Assembly: GCA_035369485.1 (NCBI GenBank)
Contig: DAOSMC010000001.1
Coordinates: 5,984-69,983 of the forward strand
Length of the DNA: 64,000 bases
Direction: 5' to 3'
From: JAQVHD01 sp035369485
Lineage (GTDB): Bacteria > Patescibacteriota > Minisyncoccia > UBA6257 > JAAZHW01
Part shown: piece by piece, positions 25,206 through 34,663 of the stretch
Layout: every line of letters starts with the position of its first letter
Position numbering within the stretch: position 1 is the first letter of the stretch
Program-made: the position numbers and the translations under genes
Notes under the pieces: model-generated
Databases searched by the model: none
Told to the model about the DNA's origin: nothing
The model's input: the letters and a program-made list of their open reading frames with translations, nothing else

Positions 25206-25577
25206 ATGGAAACTATAGAACAAAAATCAAAAACTAATATCTTTATTTATATTATCATTGCAATTTTAATTGTTGCTATTGTGGGAGTTTATTTTGTATT
25301 TTTCGCTCCCGAAAAATTAGCAACTTCAGAAACACCCACTGCTATTCCTGTTACTAATACAACTGTTGAAGAGGTTGGTTCGTCTCCTGCGACAAAGACT
25401 ACATCAGCTCCTTTAGTAAGCCATTCCACCTCCACCGATATTACTGGAGGGTTAAGCTCTCTTAAATTAACGCCAGAAGATATTTTAAATAATCCCATCT
25501 TTCAATCATTACGTGCTTATGCTGAACCAGTTGAAGTGCCAACACTTGGTCGTCCGAACCCATTTATTCCTTATTAA
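25206..25577 (+). CDS. Small membrane protein of the pilus cluster, C-terminal 'LGRPNPF' tail
   Basis: 123 residues: one membrane helix (about 12-33), a Ser/Thr/Pro-rich linker and a short conserved end, VPTLGRPNPFIPY. The position after pilO is where Proteobacteria have the lipoprotein PilP, whose N-terminal segments also carry a G-R-[DN]-P-F element. There is no lipobox here, and no PilQ to dock to. A functional replacement for PilP is possible but unproven. Confidence 0.65.
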   Translation: METIEQKSKTNIFIYIIIAILIVAIVGVYFVFFAPEKLATSETPTAIPVTNTTVEEVGSSPATKTTSAPLVSHSTSTDITGGLSSLKLTPEDILNNPIFQSLRAYAEPVEVPTLGRPNPFIPY

Positions 25578-25593
25578 AAATAATTAAAATAAA

Positions 25594-27354
25594 ATGATCC
25601 CAAACAAAATTTTATTAGAACTTTTAGTTAAAAATAATAAAATTGATCAGGCCACGGCCGACAAACTTCTCAAAGATAGCCAGACGCTTAATCAACCAGT
25701 AGAAGAAATTATTTACGAAAGAAATCTCGTTCCTCAAGATGAGGTAGCAAAAATTAAAAGCGAGTACTATAAAATTCCAACAAAACATTTCACCAAAGAG
25801 GATATTATTCCCAACGAAGTTTTGAATATTATCCCAGAAGAGGTAGCGCGCACACATCAAATAGTGGCTTTTAAAAAAGATGGAGATACTTTGCACGTTG
25901 GAATGCTTTCTCCTGATGATCAACAAGCTCAGGATATTTTGAAATTTATTGCCAAACAACGCAAACTCAACATTGCAATTTATCTAGTTACTAAATCAGA
26001 CTTGGAAAACATCTGGAAGAATTATCGATCATTTGCTACGCGCTTAAAAGAAATTCAAGACAGCGTAGATATTTTCAAAAGACAAAGCAAGCCATCTCAT
26101 CAACTCTATCAGCAGCGCGTGGTGCGGATTGATGAAGCAAGTGGTATCATTGCTGAAGAGGCGCCAATTATTACGATTGTTTCTACTGTATTAGAAGAAG
26201 CAGTTGAATCAAACGCTTCCGATATTCATATCGAGCCGATGAGAAATAAATTACGCATCCGTTTTCGATTAGACGGCGAGTTGAAAGAAGTACTTTCTCT
26301 TCCTTTGGAATTACAACCAGCGATTATTGCCCGTATTAAAATTCTTTCTGATTTAAAAATTGATGAAACTAGAATTCCTCAAGATGGACGTTTTAGAACT
26401 ATTTTGGATAATAAAGAAATTGATTTTCGTGTAGCGACGTTTCCGACGGCTTTGGGCGAAAAGGTAGCGGTACGTGTTCTTAATCCGTATGTCGGCTTAA
26501 AAACTATTGATGATTTGGGAGTGAGAGCATATCATAAAACTTTGATTGAAGAAGCTATTGCAAAACCATTTGGAATGATTTTAGCCACCGGTCCGACAGG
26601 GTCAGGAAAAACAACTACACTTTATGCTATTCTCCAAGGATTAAATAAAGAAGCGGTAAATATTGTAAGCCTTGAGGATCCGGTAGAGTATTTTATTGAA
26701 GGATTAAATCAATCTCAAGTTAAACCAGAAATTGGTTATGATTTTGCTTCTGGTTTAAGACAGATTGTTCGTCAAGACCCCGATATTATTATGGTAGGAG
26801 AAATTCGAGATAATGAAACTGCAGCTTTGGCAGTACACGCTGCTTTGACTGGTCATTTAGTGCTTTCAACTCTTCATACCAACAATGCAATAGGAGTAAT
26901 TCCGCGTTTAATTGATATGAAAATTGAGCCATATCTTTTACCAGCTTCTTTGATTTTAATGATGGCCCAACGTTTAGTAGGAAGACTTTGTGATCAGTGT
27001 AAACAAAAAGTAGAAGCAACTGGTAGCTTGAAAGAGGAAATAGAAAAATCCATAGCTGCGTTGCCAAAAGAATTGAGGGCAAAGTATCAAAAAGATAAAT
27101 ATGAAATTTATTTACCTCAGGGTTGCAAGGAGTGTAATTATAAAGGGATAAAGGGAAGAATGCCTCTCTTTGAAGTTCTCAAAATGACACCATCACTTGA
27201 AGAGATTGTTTTAAAAGATCCATCGGCGGCTAATTTACAACAAGAAGCAGAAAAACAAGGAATGGTTACTCTACGTCAGGATGGCATTATTAAGGCGCTC
27301 GAAGGACTAATTTCCATTGAGGAAGTTCTAAAAGAAACAATGGAAAAAGATTAA
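25594..27354 (+). CDS. pilB: Type IV pilus extension ATPase PilB
   Basis: 586 residues, complete. N-terminal T2SSE_N domain (about 1-150), linker, then the motor domain: Walker A GPTGSGKTTTLYA (about 331-343), Asp box SDIHIEP, Walker B DIIMVGEIRDNETA and a four-cysteine zinc site (CDQC, CKEC). It drives pilin polymerisation through PilC. It is the complete counterpart of the truncated ATPase at the left edge of the window. Confidence 0.96.
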   Translation: MIPNKILLELLVKNNKIDQATADKLLKDSQTLNQPVEEIIYERNLVPQDEVAKIKSEYYKIPTKHFTKEDIIPNEVLNIIPEEVARTHQIVAFKKDGDTLHVGMLSPDDQQAQDILKFIAKQRKLNIAIYLVTKSDLENIWKNYRSFATRLKEIQDSVDIFKRQSKPSHQLYQQRVVRIDEASGIIAEEAPIITIVSTVLEEAVESNASDIHIEPMRNKLRIRFRLDGELKEVLSLPLELQPAIIARIKILSDLKIDETRIPQDGRFRTILDNKEIDFRVATFPTALGEKVAVRVLNPYVGLKTIDDLGVRAYHKTLIEEAIAKPFGMILATGPTGSGKTTTLYAILQGLNKEAVNIVSLEDPVEYFIEGLNQSQVKPEIGYDFASGLRQIVRQDPDIIMVGEIRDNETAALAVHAALTGHLVLSTLHTNNAIGVIPRLIDMKIEPYLLPASLILMMAQRLVGRLCDQCKQKVEATGSLKEEIEKSIAALPKELRAKYQKDKYEIYLPQGCKECNYKGIKGRMPLFEVLKMTPSLEEIVLKDPSAANLQQEAEKQGMVTLRQDGIIKALEGLISIEEVLKETMEKD

Positions 27355-27381
27355 AGTTAAAGGCGTTTAATTTTAAATTTT

Positions 27382-28458
27382 ATGGCAGATGTTTTTTATA
27401 AAGAAAAAATAGAAAATTTATTAACTTTAACAGCGCAACAAAATGCGTCTGATTTACATTTTTCAGTTGGTCGCAAACCAACGTTAAGAATTGATGGGCG
27501 TTTAGTTTCTATTGCCAAGGAAGAAGTTTTTACCAAAGAAGTGGTTGAAGGATTAATTGATGCTTTGGTGCCGTCTGGCCGAAAGGAAGAATTTTTGAAA
27601 AATCGAGAAATAGACTTTTCTTACACCTTATCAGATAAAGCTCGTTTTCGAGTAAATGTTTATTTTCAAAGGGGGAATATGGCAGCCGCGTTAAGATTTA
27701 TTCCTTATAAAATTAGAACAATTGAAGAATTGAATTTACCGCCTATTTTACACGATTTTGCAAAATACAGCCAAGGTTTTATTTTAGCAGTAGGACCAGC
27801 GGGTCATGGGAAATCAACAACGTTAGCGGCTATTATTGATGAAATTAATCACGAACGAACAGCCCACATTATTACTATTGAAGATCCTATTGAATACGTT
27901 TTTGTTCAAGATCGTTCGATTATTGATCAGAGAGAGGTTTTATCGGATACATTAAGTTTTCATCGTGGCTTGCGTTCTGTTTTAAGACAAGATCCAGATG
28001 TTATTATGGTTGGAGAAATGCGAGATCCCGAAACGATTCAAACAGCGATAACCGCTGCTGAAACAGGGCATCTTGTTTTTTCTACTTTGCATACCAATTC
28101 TGCTTCACAAACGATTGATCGCATTATCGATAGTTTCCCTGCTTCCCAACAATCGCAGATTAGAACTCAATTAGCGGCAACACTAGTCGGAATTATTTCT
28201 CAACGTTTAGTACCGCGATTAAATGGTGGTAGAATTCCCGCCTGTGAAGTAATGCTTACCAACTCAGCTATTCGTAATTTAATTCGTGAAGATAAAATTT
28301 ATCAAATTGATTTGGTTATTGAAACAAGCATTCAAGAACGTATGATTTCATTGAATCGTTCATTGGCTAACTTGGTTAAACAAAGCGAAATTTCTTTAGA
28401 AACTGCCGAATCGTATTCATTAAACCCGGCAGAATTAGCTAATCTTTTAGCTCGTTAA
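27382..28458 (+). CDS. pilT: Type IV pilus retraction ATPase PilT
   Basis: 358 residues. Walker A GPAGHGKSTTLA, Asp box region ASDLHFSVG at the N-terminus, Walker B DVIMVGEMRDPETI, His box STLHTNSA and the C-terminal AIRNLIREDKIYQI, which carries the AIRNLIRE retraction motif. Retraction pulls pili and attached DNA or cells inward. Together with pilB it shows the cluster encodes a dynamic pilus. Confidence 0.96.
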   Translation: MADVFYKEKIENLLTLTAQQNASDLHFSVGRKPTLRIDGRLVSIAKEEVFTKEVVEGLIDALVPSGRKEEFLKNREIDFSYTLSDKARFRVNVYFQRGNMAAALRFIPYKIRTIEELNLPPILHDFAKYSQGFILAVGPAGHGKSTTLAAIIDEINHERTAHIITIEDPIEYVFVQDRSIIDQREVLSDTLSFHRGLRSVLRQDPDVIMVGEMRDPETIQTAITAAETGHLVFSTLHTNSASQTIDRIIDSFPASQQSQIRTQLAATLVGIISQRLVPRLNGGRIPACEVMLTNSAIRNLIREDKIYQIDLVIETSIQERMISLNRSLANLVKQSEISLETAESYSLNPAELANLLAR

Positions 28459-28467
28459 TTAAACTCT

Positions 28468-29679
28468 ATGGCAAAGTTTCGTTATACAGGCAGAAATGAT
28501 TTAGGAGAAATTCAAAGCGGCGTTGTTGAAGCAGGCAGTCGTGATTTGGCTATTAAAATTTTACAAGATAATAAAATATATGTTCTTTCTTTAGAGTCTT
28601 TAGAAAAGAAGGGATTTTTGGATAGGCTGCTTCAGTCATTTCAACGCGTCAAAACAAAAGACCTTATGATTTTTACTCGTCAGTTAAGTGTTTTACTTTC
28701 GGCAAAGGTTCAATTAGTTGATTCGTTGAAAGCTCTTTATAATCAAGTGACAGATCCCTTGTTGAAGGATGCTATTTTTGATGTTTTTACTGATGTGGAA
28801 GGAGGGATGTATTTTTCTCAAGCTTTAGCAAAGCACCCGAAGGTATTTTCTGATTTTTTTGTAAACATGGTTCGTTCTGCTGAATTATCCGGTCGTCTTG
28901 AAGAGACGTTGAATTACCTTGCGGATTACTTAGAAAAAGATAATAATTTAAAAACAAAATTAAGAAATGCCATGATCTATCCTGCATTTATCATTGTGGT
29001 GTTTTTGGCCGTAATGATATTGGTAGTCACTGTTGTTATTCCTCAATTAAAAGGAATTTTTACAGAATCTGGTAGTCAATTACCATTTATTACTAGAGTG
29101 CTGATGAGCGTTGGTGATTTTTTGCTCAATTGGGGCGTGGCGATTATTGTTTTTCTAGTTATTGCTATTTTTCTTTTCGTAAGATATATTAGAACACCGG
29201 AAGGAAAGGCTTTTTGGCAGCAACTTCTACTTTCGTTGCCGATTATTGGACCAATTCAAAAAAAGGTAGCTATTAGTCGCTTTGCTTCTTCCTGCAGCGC
29301 ATTGCTGAAAGGTGGATTGCCGATAGCGAGCTCGTTGGAAATTTCCGGGAAAATTGTTAGCAATATCGTTTATGAAGAAATTCTTACCAAAACAGCTGAT
29401 GCTATTCGAAGTGGTGGTACTATTTCTAATTTTTTAGCTCAATACCCAGATTATTTTTCACCAATGGTTATCCAAATGATAGCGGTAGGGGAGGTTTCAG
29501 GTCAAGTTGATGAATTGATGCAGAAGGTAGCTGATTTTTACAGTAACGAGGTTGATCAGACAGCCGCGAACCTAGCAGAAATTATTCAGCCAGTTCTTAT
29601 CGTTATTCTTGGTGTTTTTATTGGTGTTTTTGTGGCAGCAGTGCTAATGCCAATTTATAACTTAGCTCAAGTATTTTAA
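28468..29679 (+). CDS. pilC: Type IV pilus platform protein PilC
   Basis: 403 residues, inner-membrane protein that couples the ATPases to the growing pilus. Two GspF domains (about 65-190 and 270-395) each with hydrophobic helices, and the typical opening FRYTGRNDLGEIQSG. It is the usual size of the family. Confidence 0.95.
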   Translation: MAKFRYTGRNDLGEIQSGVVEAGSRDLAIKILQDNKIYVLSLESLEKKGFLDRLLQSFQRVKTKDLMIFTRQLSVLLSAKVQLVDSLKALYNQVTDPLLKDAIFDVFTDVEGGMYFSQALAKHPKVFSDFFVNMVRSAELSGRLEETLNYLADYLEKDNNLKTKLRNAMIYPAFIIVVFLAVMILVVTVVIPQLKGIFTESGSQLPFITRVLMSVGDFLLNWGVAIIVFLVIAIFLFVRYIRTPEGKAFWQQLLLSLPIIGPIQKKVAISRFASSCSALLKGGLPIASSLEISGKIVSNIVYEEILTKTADAIRSGGTISNFLAQYPDYFSPMVIQMIAVGEVSGQVDELMQKVADFYSNEVDQTAANLAEIIQPVLIVILGVFIGVFVAAVLMPIYNLAQVF

Positions 29680-29697
29680 ATTTTTATAGATATTCTT

Positions 29698-29703
29698 TAT
29701 AAT
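29698..29703 (+). promoter_or_regulatory. Possible -10 box before the pilin gene
   Basis: TATAAT 40 bases ahead of the pilin ATG in the 64-base gap after pilC; no good -35. A separate pilin promoter would be expected, since the major pilin is needed in excess. Confidence 0.4.
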
Positions 29704-29743
29704 AAAGGTCGAGATTAATTAAACTCAATTTTAAACTCAAAAC

Positions 29744-30202
29744 ATGAATAAAAAAGAAAAAGGTTTTACCTTAATTGAAATGTTGGTGGTAGTTGCGGTG
29801 ATTGGGCTTTTAGCTTCATTGATTTTAGTAGGTTTGTCTAGTTTTAGAACCAGAGGTCGAGATACACGACGAGTGGCTGATACAAAAGAAATTCAGAATG
29901 GATTGGAGTTGTATTACATGAAAAATGGCAGTTATCCAGTGCTGACGTCTGGTAATTGGGACGATTTAGAACAAGAATTAGTAAATGCTAACCTAGGGAT
30001 TACTAATTTACCTCAGGATCCAACGGCGCCTACCAGGTCTTATGACTATGGTTCGGATGGCCAACATTATGTGATCGCGGTAACGATTGAAGATCCAGAT
30101 GCTAATAAATCTCTTTTAGACAGCGATCTTGATGGTTCGCAATATGGTGGTGTTAATTGTGGTGATGCTTCAAATGATACAATTTATTGTATAGGAATGT
30201 AA
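29744..30202 (+). CDS. Type IV pilin (major or minor)
   Basis: 152 residues. Class III prepilin signal: short basic leader MNKKEKG, cleavage after Gly7, then FTLIEMLVVVAVIGLLAS with the key Glu at position +5. The long N-terminal helix is followed by a globular domain that ends with two cysteines (CGDASNDTIYC), probably a disulphide-bounded loop. It is the only pilin in the cluster. Confidence 0.93.
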   Translation: MNKKEKGFTLIEMLVVVAVIGLLASLILVGLSSFRTRGRDTRRVADTKEIQNGLELYYMKNGSYPVLTSGNWDDLEQELVNANLGITNLPQDPTAPTRSYDYGSDGQHYVIAVTIEDPDANKSLLDSDLDGSQYGGVNCGDASNDTIYCIGM

Positions 30203-30213
30203 TTCGTATTTAT

Positions 30214-31134
30214 ATGCTACAGCCAGTTATTATTGCGATTGTTTTTTTACTCGGGTTGGGAGTAGGCAGTTTCATCAATGTAATTACCATTCGCTTCCAA
30301 CCCGATAAAAATATCCCTTTTATTAAATTGGTCAGCGGTCGATCACGCTGTAATTTTTGTAAACATCAACTCAAATGGTATGATCTTATACCAATTTTTA
30401 GTTTTATTTTTTTAAAAGGGAAATGTCGCTATTGTGGTAAAAAACTTTCTTGGCAATATCCTATTATTGAAATATTGACAGGCATAATTTTTGCCGGAGT
30501 AACCTACCGGCTTTTGCGACTTGATGTTATTCGTTTACTTCTAGCGTCGGGCACTATACCTTTTTGGATTTGGTTAGTTTTCCTTCTCTTTTTATTTTAC
30601 AGCGCTGTTTTGATTACTCTTTCTATAATTGATATCAAGCATTATCTTTTACCGGATAAATTAATTTATTCAGCAATAGGCGTTTCAGTAGTGGCAGATT
30701 TACTTTTTTATGGATTGAGCAAAAGCAGTAAATTTAATTTCCCATCGTGCGGTTTGAATTTTTTAAGTAGTTACATGGATTATTTTAATTGCCAATTTAA
30801 TGTTTTAACCTCTTATTTATTTGGTGCATTGGCAGTAGGAGGGTTTTTGTTTTTAGTTTATCTTTTTACACGAGGAAAAGGAATGGGATTAGGAGATGTC
30901 AAATTAGGGATTTTAATAGGTTTAATGCTTGGGCTGACAAATGGTATTTTAGCTTTGGTAATGGCCTTTATTATTGGTTCTATTGTTGGTATAATATTAT
31001 TAGCCTCTAAAAAGAAGTCTCTTAAGGACTGGGTGCCATTTGGGCCATTTTTAGCATTAGGAGTGTTTATTGTTATTTTTTGGGGCTCATTCTTCGTCGA
31101 ATCATATTTTTCAATATTTAACTATCTTATATGA
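30214..31134 (+). CDS. pilD: Prepilin peptidase PilD
   Basis: 306 residues, multi-pass membrane aspartyl protease that removes the pilin leader and methylates the new N-terminus. Zinc-binding cysteines lie in CNFC and CRYC (about 47-75), and the catalytic aspartates in IIDIKHYLLPDKL and GLGDVKLG. I start at ATG 30214; a TTG at 30187 lies inside the pilin gene. An extra loop of about 35 residues with a cysteine pair separates the two active-site regions. Confidence 0.94.
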   Translation: MLQPVIIAIVFLLGLGVGSFINVITIRFQPDKNIPFIKLVSGRSRCNFCKHQLKWYDLIPIFSFIFLKGKCRYCGKKLSWQYPIIEILTGIIFAGVTYRLLRLDVIRLLLASGTIPFWIWLVFLLFLFYSAVLITLSIIDIKHYLLPDKLIYSAIGVSVVADLLFYGLSKSSKFNFPSCGLNFLSSYMDYFNCQFNVLTSYLFGALAVGGFLFLVYLFTRGKGMGLGDVKLGILIGLMLGLTNGILALVMAFIIGSIVGIILLASKKKSLKDWVPFGPFLALGVFIVIFWGSFFVESYFSIFNYLI

Positions 31135-31598
31135 AAGAAGTTCCTATCTCAAACACTCTATATTGGGCAGCCATTATTTTTATGGCAATAGTTTTCGTAG
31201 CGACAATTATTTTAAATAGCTACCTTTTTGTTTTGGATAATCAGTTAACTCAACAAATTTATTTATCTCGAGTTGCCTTACAAAAAGCCACTTTAATTAT
31301 TGATTACGGCAATGGTCAAAGAAAAATTTTTGAAGGAGATGTTCCTGCGGGCGGTCTTAGTTTATATGATGTTCTTTTGGCTTCGGCTCAAACTGGCAGT
31401 ATTAGCGTTCAATTTAGCAAAACAGCCGATGGTCGTGTTTCTCTTGTTAAAATCGATCAGTACGTAAACAACATGGATCATTATTGGGAATTACAGATAC
31501 CAAAATTTAATTGGAAAAGAGCTTTGAATGATAGTACAATTGATTTAACGCAATTTTATCTTGTAGGCGGTAATACTGCTTATCTCGTATATAAATAA
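31131..31598 (+). CDS. Membrane-anchored protein, DUF4430-like
   Basis: 155 residues: membrane helix (about 11-33) then a beta-rich extracytoplasmic domain. The order 'DYGNGQRK..F..GLSLYDVLLASA....VKIDQYVN....YWELQI' resembles the DUF4430/transcobalamin-like domain seen as a surface module in Gram-positive bacteria. It overlaps pilD by four bases (ATGA), so it is translationally coupled to the pilus genes and may be a pilus-associated surface factor. The family call is by eye. Confidence 0.55.
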   Translation: MKEVPISNTLYWAAIIFMAIVFVATIILNSYLFVLDNQLTQQIYLSRVALQKATLIIDYGNGQRKIFEGDVPAGGLSLYDVLLASAQTGSISVQFSKTADGRVSLVKIDQYVNNMDHYWELQIPKFNWKRALNDSTIDLTQFYLVGGNTAYLVYK

Positions 31599-31611
31599 AA
31601 ACTAAATTAAA

Positions 31612-32439
31612 ATGGAAATTATCAATGGGGAAAATATTTCTCAAGAAATTCTTGAGGATTTAAAGCCGTTTTTTCAAAAACACAAAGCAGCGTTAGCTGT
31701 TATTTCGATAGGCAATAATTTAGGGGGAGAAGTTTTTATTAAACAAAAAAAGAAAGTTGCAGATTATTTATCAATTGAATTTATTCATTTTCATTTTAAA
31801 GAAGACATTTCTAATAAATTATTAAGTAAGAAAATTAATCAAATTGTTAGACAAAATTTTATTAAAGGTGTTGTTTTGCAATTACCATTGCCCAAAAAAT
31901 TTAATACCTATGCTCTGGTAAATATTATTCCTTCTCAAAAAGACGTCGATGTCTTAAATAATGCCCACTTTGCTTCGTATTGTTTTCAACGTAGTTTAAT
32001 TTTACCACCGGCTGTTGAGACAATAAAAATAATTTTTGAAAAATATAATATTAACGTTCAAGAGAAAAATTGTGGGATTGTAGGAGTTGGACGATTAGTT
32101 GGTTTTCCCACTTTGATTTGGTTGTTACAACAGAAGGCTACAGTGTTTGCGGTGGATATTTCTACTAAACAGCCAGAAAAAATTTTGGCGCAATGTGATA
32201 TAATAATTACAGGCACAGGTAGCCCTCATCTGATTAATAAAAAATTTGTTAAAAAAGGGGCTATTATTATTGATTTTGGGTTTTCTAAAGAAAATGGAAA
32301 AATCAAAGGTGATGTCAATATAGATTCAGTTAAAAAGAAGGCGCTATTAGTAACGCCAACGCCTGGTGGCACTGGTCCCATTCTTGTTGCGGCATTATAT
32401 AAGAATTTAAAAACATTACTACAAAGCAAACAAAAATAA
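31612..32439 (+). CDS. folD: Methylenetetrahydrofolate dehydrogenase/cyclohydrolase FolD
   Basis: 275 residues. FolD interconverts methylene-, methenyl- and formyl-tetrahydrofolate with NADP. Recognised by KGVVLQLPLPKKF, the QKDVDVL aspartate segment, LPPAVETIKI (PPTA-type motif), the Rossmann GIVGVGRLVGFP and the C-terminal TPTPGGTGPI. Catalytic Lys is likely in FIKQKKK. The sequence is divergent but motif-complete. Confidence 0.92.
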   Translation: MEIINGENISQEILEDLKPFFQKHKAALAVISIGNNLGGEVFIKQKKKVADYLSIEFIHFHFKEDISNKLLSKKINQIVRQNFIKGVVLQLPLPKKFNTYALVNIIPSQKDVDVLNNAHFASYCFQRSLILPPAVETIKIIFEKYNINVQEKNCGIVGVGRLVGFPTLIWLLQQKATVFAVDISTKQPEKILAQCDIIITGTGSPHLINKKFVKKGAIIIDFGFSKENGKIKGDVNIDSVKKKALLVTPTPGGTGPILVAALYKNLKTLLQSKQK

Positions 32440-32486
32440 GGCCGAATTTAACCTATAAGATTAAAAAATTGTTTATTTAACATATT

Positions 32487-33188
32487 ATGGAATTAGCAGC
32501 TAATCCTGGGAAAAAAATAATAATAGAAGTAGATGGAATAAAATGGGCTCGATATCCTATAAAAACCCATTTTATTACGGAAAAAGATAATTTAGATGAA
32601 ATTATAAAAAAATACGTTTTGCCTAATGCTCAAAAAGGAGATATAATTTGCCTTGGTCAAAAAATTGTTTCTATTTTACAAGGTTTAATTATTTATAAAA
32701 AAGATTTAAAAGTTGGATGGTGGGCAAATTTTTTGTCAAAATTTGTTAAAAAGACGCCATATGGTTTTTCGGTCGGTAACCCGTTAAAAATGCAGATAGC
32801 TATTAATTTAGCTGGTCTTCCGCGGATTTTATTTGCTGCTGTTGTTGCTGGTATTTCTAAAATATTTGGTTTTTCGGGCGTTTTTTATCGATTAGCCGGA
32901 CACCAAATTTCGCAAATTGATGGTTTTTATGCCGAAGCCTTTCCTCAATATGGCGAAATGGGCATCTTAGGGCCAAAAAATTGTAATGAACTCTGCGAAA
33001 ATTTACAGAAAAAATATGACCACTCCTTTTTGGTAATTGATATAAATGACTTGGGGGGTAATATCTTAGGCTGTAGCAAAGATTTAGCAGGAAAAGAGGG
33101 TCTAATTCTTAAAATTTTAAAAGATAATCCTGCTGGGCAGTCTAATCAACAAACACCTATAATAATTTTACGACAATTATGCAATTAA
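32487..33188 (+). CDS. CofE-like protein (F420-0:gamma-glutamyl ligase family)
   Basis: 233 residues. The region YPIKTHFITEKDNLDEII followed by KGDIICLGQKIVSILQG has the form of the CofE/FbiB ligase N-terminus (the 'GD-I-[VC]-[IL]-x-QKIVS' motif). CofE adds glutamate to coenzyme F420-0 or related acceptors. No other F420 gene is in the window, so the acceptor is unknown; a general gamma-glutamyl or amide ligase activity is possible. It overlaps murJ by 10 bases. Confidence 0.6.
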   Translation: MELAANPGKKIIIEVDGIKWARYPIKTHFITEKDNLDEIIKKYVLPNAQKGDIICLGQKIVSILQGLIIYKKDLKVGWWANFLSKFVKKTPYGFSVGNPLKMQIAINLAGLPRILFAAVVAGISKIFGFSGVFYRLAGHQISQIDGFYAEAFPQYGEMGILGPKNCNELCENLQKKYDHSFLVIDINDLGGNILGCSKDLAGKEGLILKILKDNPAGQSNQQTPIIILRQLCN

Positions 33189-34663
33189 AAAATATTATTA
33201 ATCACGAAACAAAAAGTGTTAATTCCGCCGCTATTATTTTGGCAATAGCGTCTCTTGTTTCTGCTTTGCTGGGTCTGATTAGAGATCGTCTTTTAGCGGG
33301 AACTTTTGGCGCTGGAAGAGAATTAGATATTTACTACATTGCCTTTAAAATTCCGGATTTTATCAGCATAGTTTTAATAATTGGCGCAATTTCTGCGGCG
33401 ATCACTCCTATTTTTAGTCATTATTTAGTTCGCTCCAAAAAAGAAGCGTTTGATTTTCTCTCAAATCTTATAAACGTGTTTTTATTATTTTTAATTATCC
33501 TTTCTTTAATTTTAATTATTTTTGTTCCTCAACTTCTTTATCTGATTGCGCCTGGATTTTCGGTTGAAGAAAGAGAAATGGCGGCTGTTTTAACTCGTAT
33601 TATGTTTTTAAGCCCGATATTGTTAGGAATAAGCAATATCATATCTTCTGTTTTAAGAGTTTTTCAAAGGTTTTTAGTTACTTCTATAGCACCTATTTTG
33701 TACAATGTCGGTATTATTATTGGTATTTTGTTTTTTGTACCTATAGCCGGATTAAAAGGTTTGGCTTGGGGCGTAGTGTTGGGAGCGTTTTTTCACCTTG
33801 TTTTTCAAATTCCAACCCTTATCCAATTAGGATTTAAATTTCAAAAAAAATTAAAACTAAGAGATCCAGGTGTAAAAAAAGCAATAGAGTTAACTATCCC
33901 TCGTTCTATTGGATTAGCCACAACCCAAATTAATTTAATTATTATTAGCGCTATTGCTTCTATTTTAAGTTCCGGCAGCATAGCGATTATGAATTTAGCA
34001 GATAATCTTAGTCGGCCTCTTTACACCTTCATCGCTGTTTCGTTAGCGACAGCTGCTTTTCCAGCATTAACCCTGGCTTTTTCTAAACAAGAAAAAAATA
34101 AATTTCAAGATATTTTTTCAGCAACTTTTAAAAAAATTTTTTGGCTAACATTTTCATTAGGCATAATTCTATTCCTTTTTAGAGATTTAATTGTAAAAAT
34201 TATTCTTCACACAGGAAAATTCGCACTGACGGATGTTCGCTTAACCGCTATTTGTTTTGGAATCTTTGCTGTTGGTATATTTGCTCAAGGACTTGTATTA
34301 TTAATTGCTAAATCTTTTTACGCGCTCCACGACACTAAGACGCCAACCATTATTAGTATTTTAAGTGCAATTTTTAATATTGTTTTATGTTTCGGGTTTA
34401 TTAAATTACTTTCTTTCCCTAATGCCTTTAGTCAATTTTTTCTTAATTTATTAAATATTAATAGTCTTCAACTAACGTCAGTGGCAGCTCATCCATTCAT
34501 TGTTAAATTTTTAGGAATTTATAATTTAACCGGCATAGAAGTCATAGCTTTGCCTTTGGCTATTTCTGTTTCCGCGGTTTTTCAATTTATATTCCTTTAT
34601 ATTCTTTTTTGTCGTAAAAAAGAGAAAGTATTTCAAGAACAATCACTTAGTGAAATAAATTAA
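33179..34663 (+). CDS. murJ: Lipid II flippase MurJ
   Basis: 494 residues, polytopic (about 14 helices), MOP superfamily. It moves lipid-linked peptidoglycan precursors across the membrane. Typical motifs: SALLGLIRDRLLAGTFGAG near the start (first helix loop), and the conserved Arg and Asp in the cavity. It starts within the CofE-like gene and ends one base into lepA. Confidence 0.94.
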   Translation: MQLKNIINHETKSVNSAAIILAIASLVSALLGLIRDRLLAGTFGAGRELDIYYIAFKIPDFISIVLIIGAISAAITPIFSHYLVRSKKEAFDFLSNLINVFLLFLIILSLILIIFVPQLLYLIAPGFSVEEREMAAVLTRIMFLSPILLGISNIISSVLRVFQRFLVTSIAPILYNVGIIIGILFFVPIAGLKGLAWGVVLGAFFHLVFQIPTLIQLGFKFQKKLKLRDPGVKKAIELTIPRSIGLATTQINLIIISAIASILSSGSIAIMNLADNLSRPLYTFIAVSLATAAFPALTLAFSKQEKNKFQDIFSATFKKIFWLTFSLGIILFLFRDLIVKIILHTGKFALTDVRLTAICFGIFAVGIFAQGLVLLIAKSFYALHDTKTPTIISILSAIFNIVLCFGFIKLLSFPNAFSQFFLNLLNINSLQLTSVAAHPFIVKFLGIYNLTGIEVIALPLAISVSAVFQFIFLYILFCRKKEKVFQEQSLSEIN

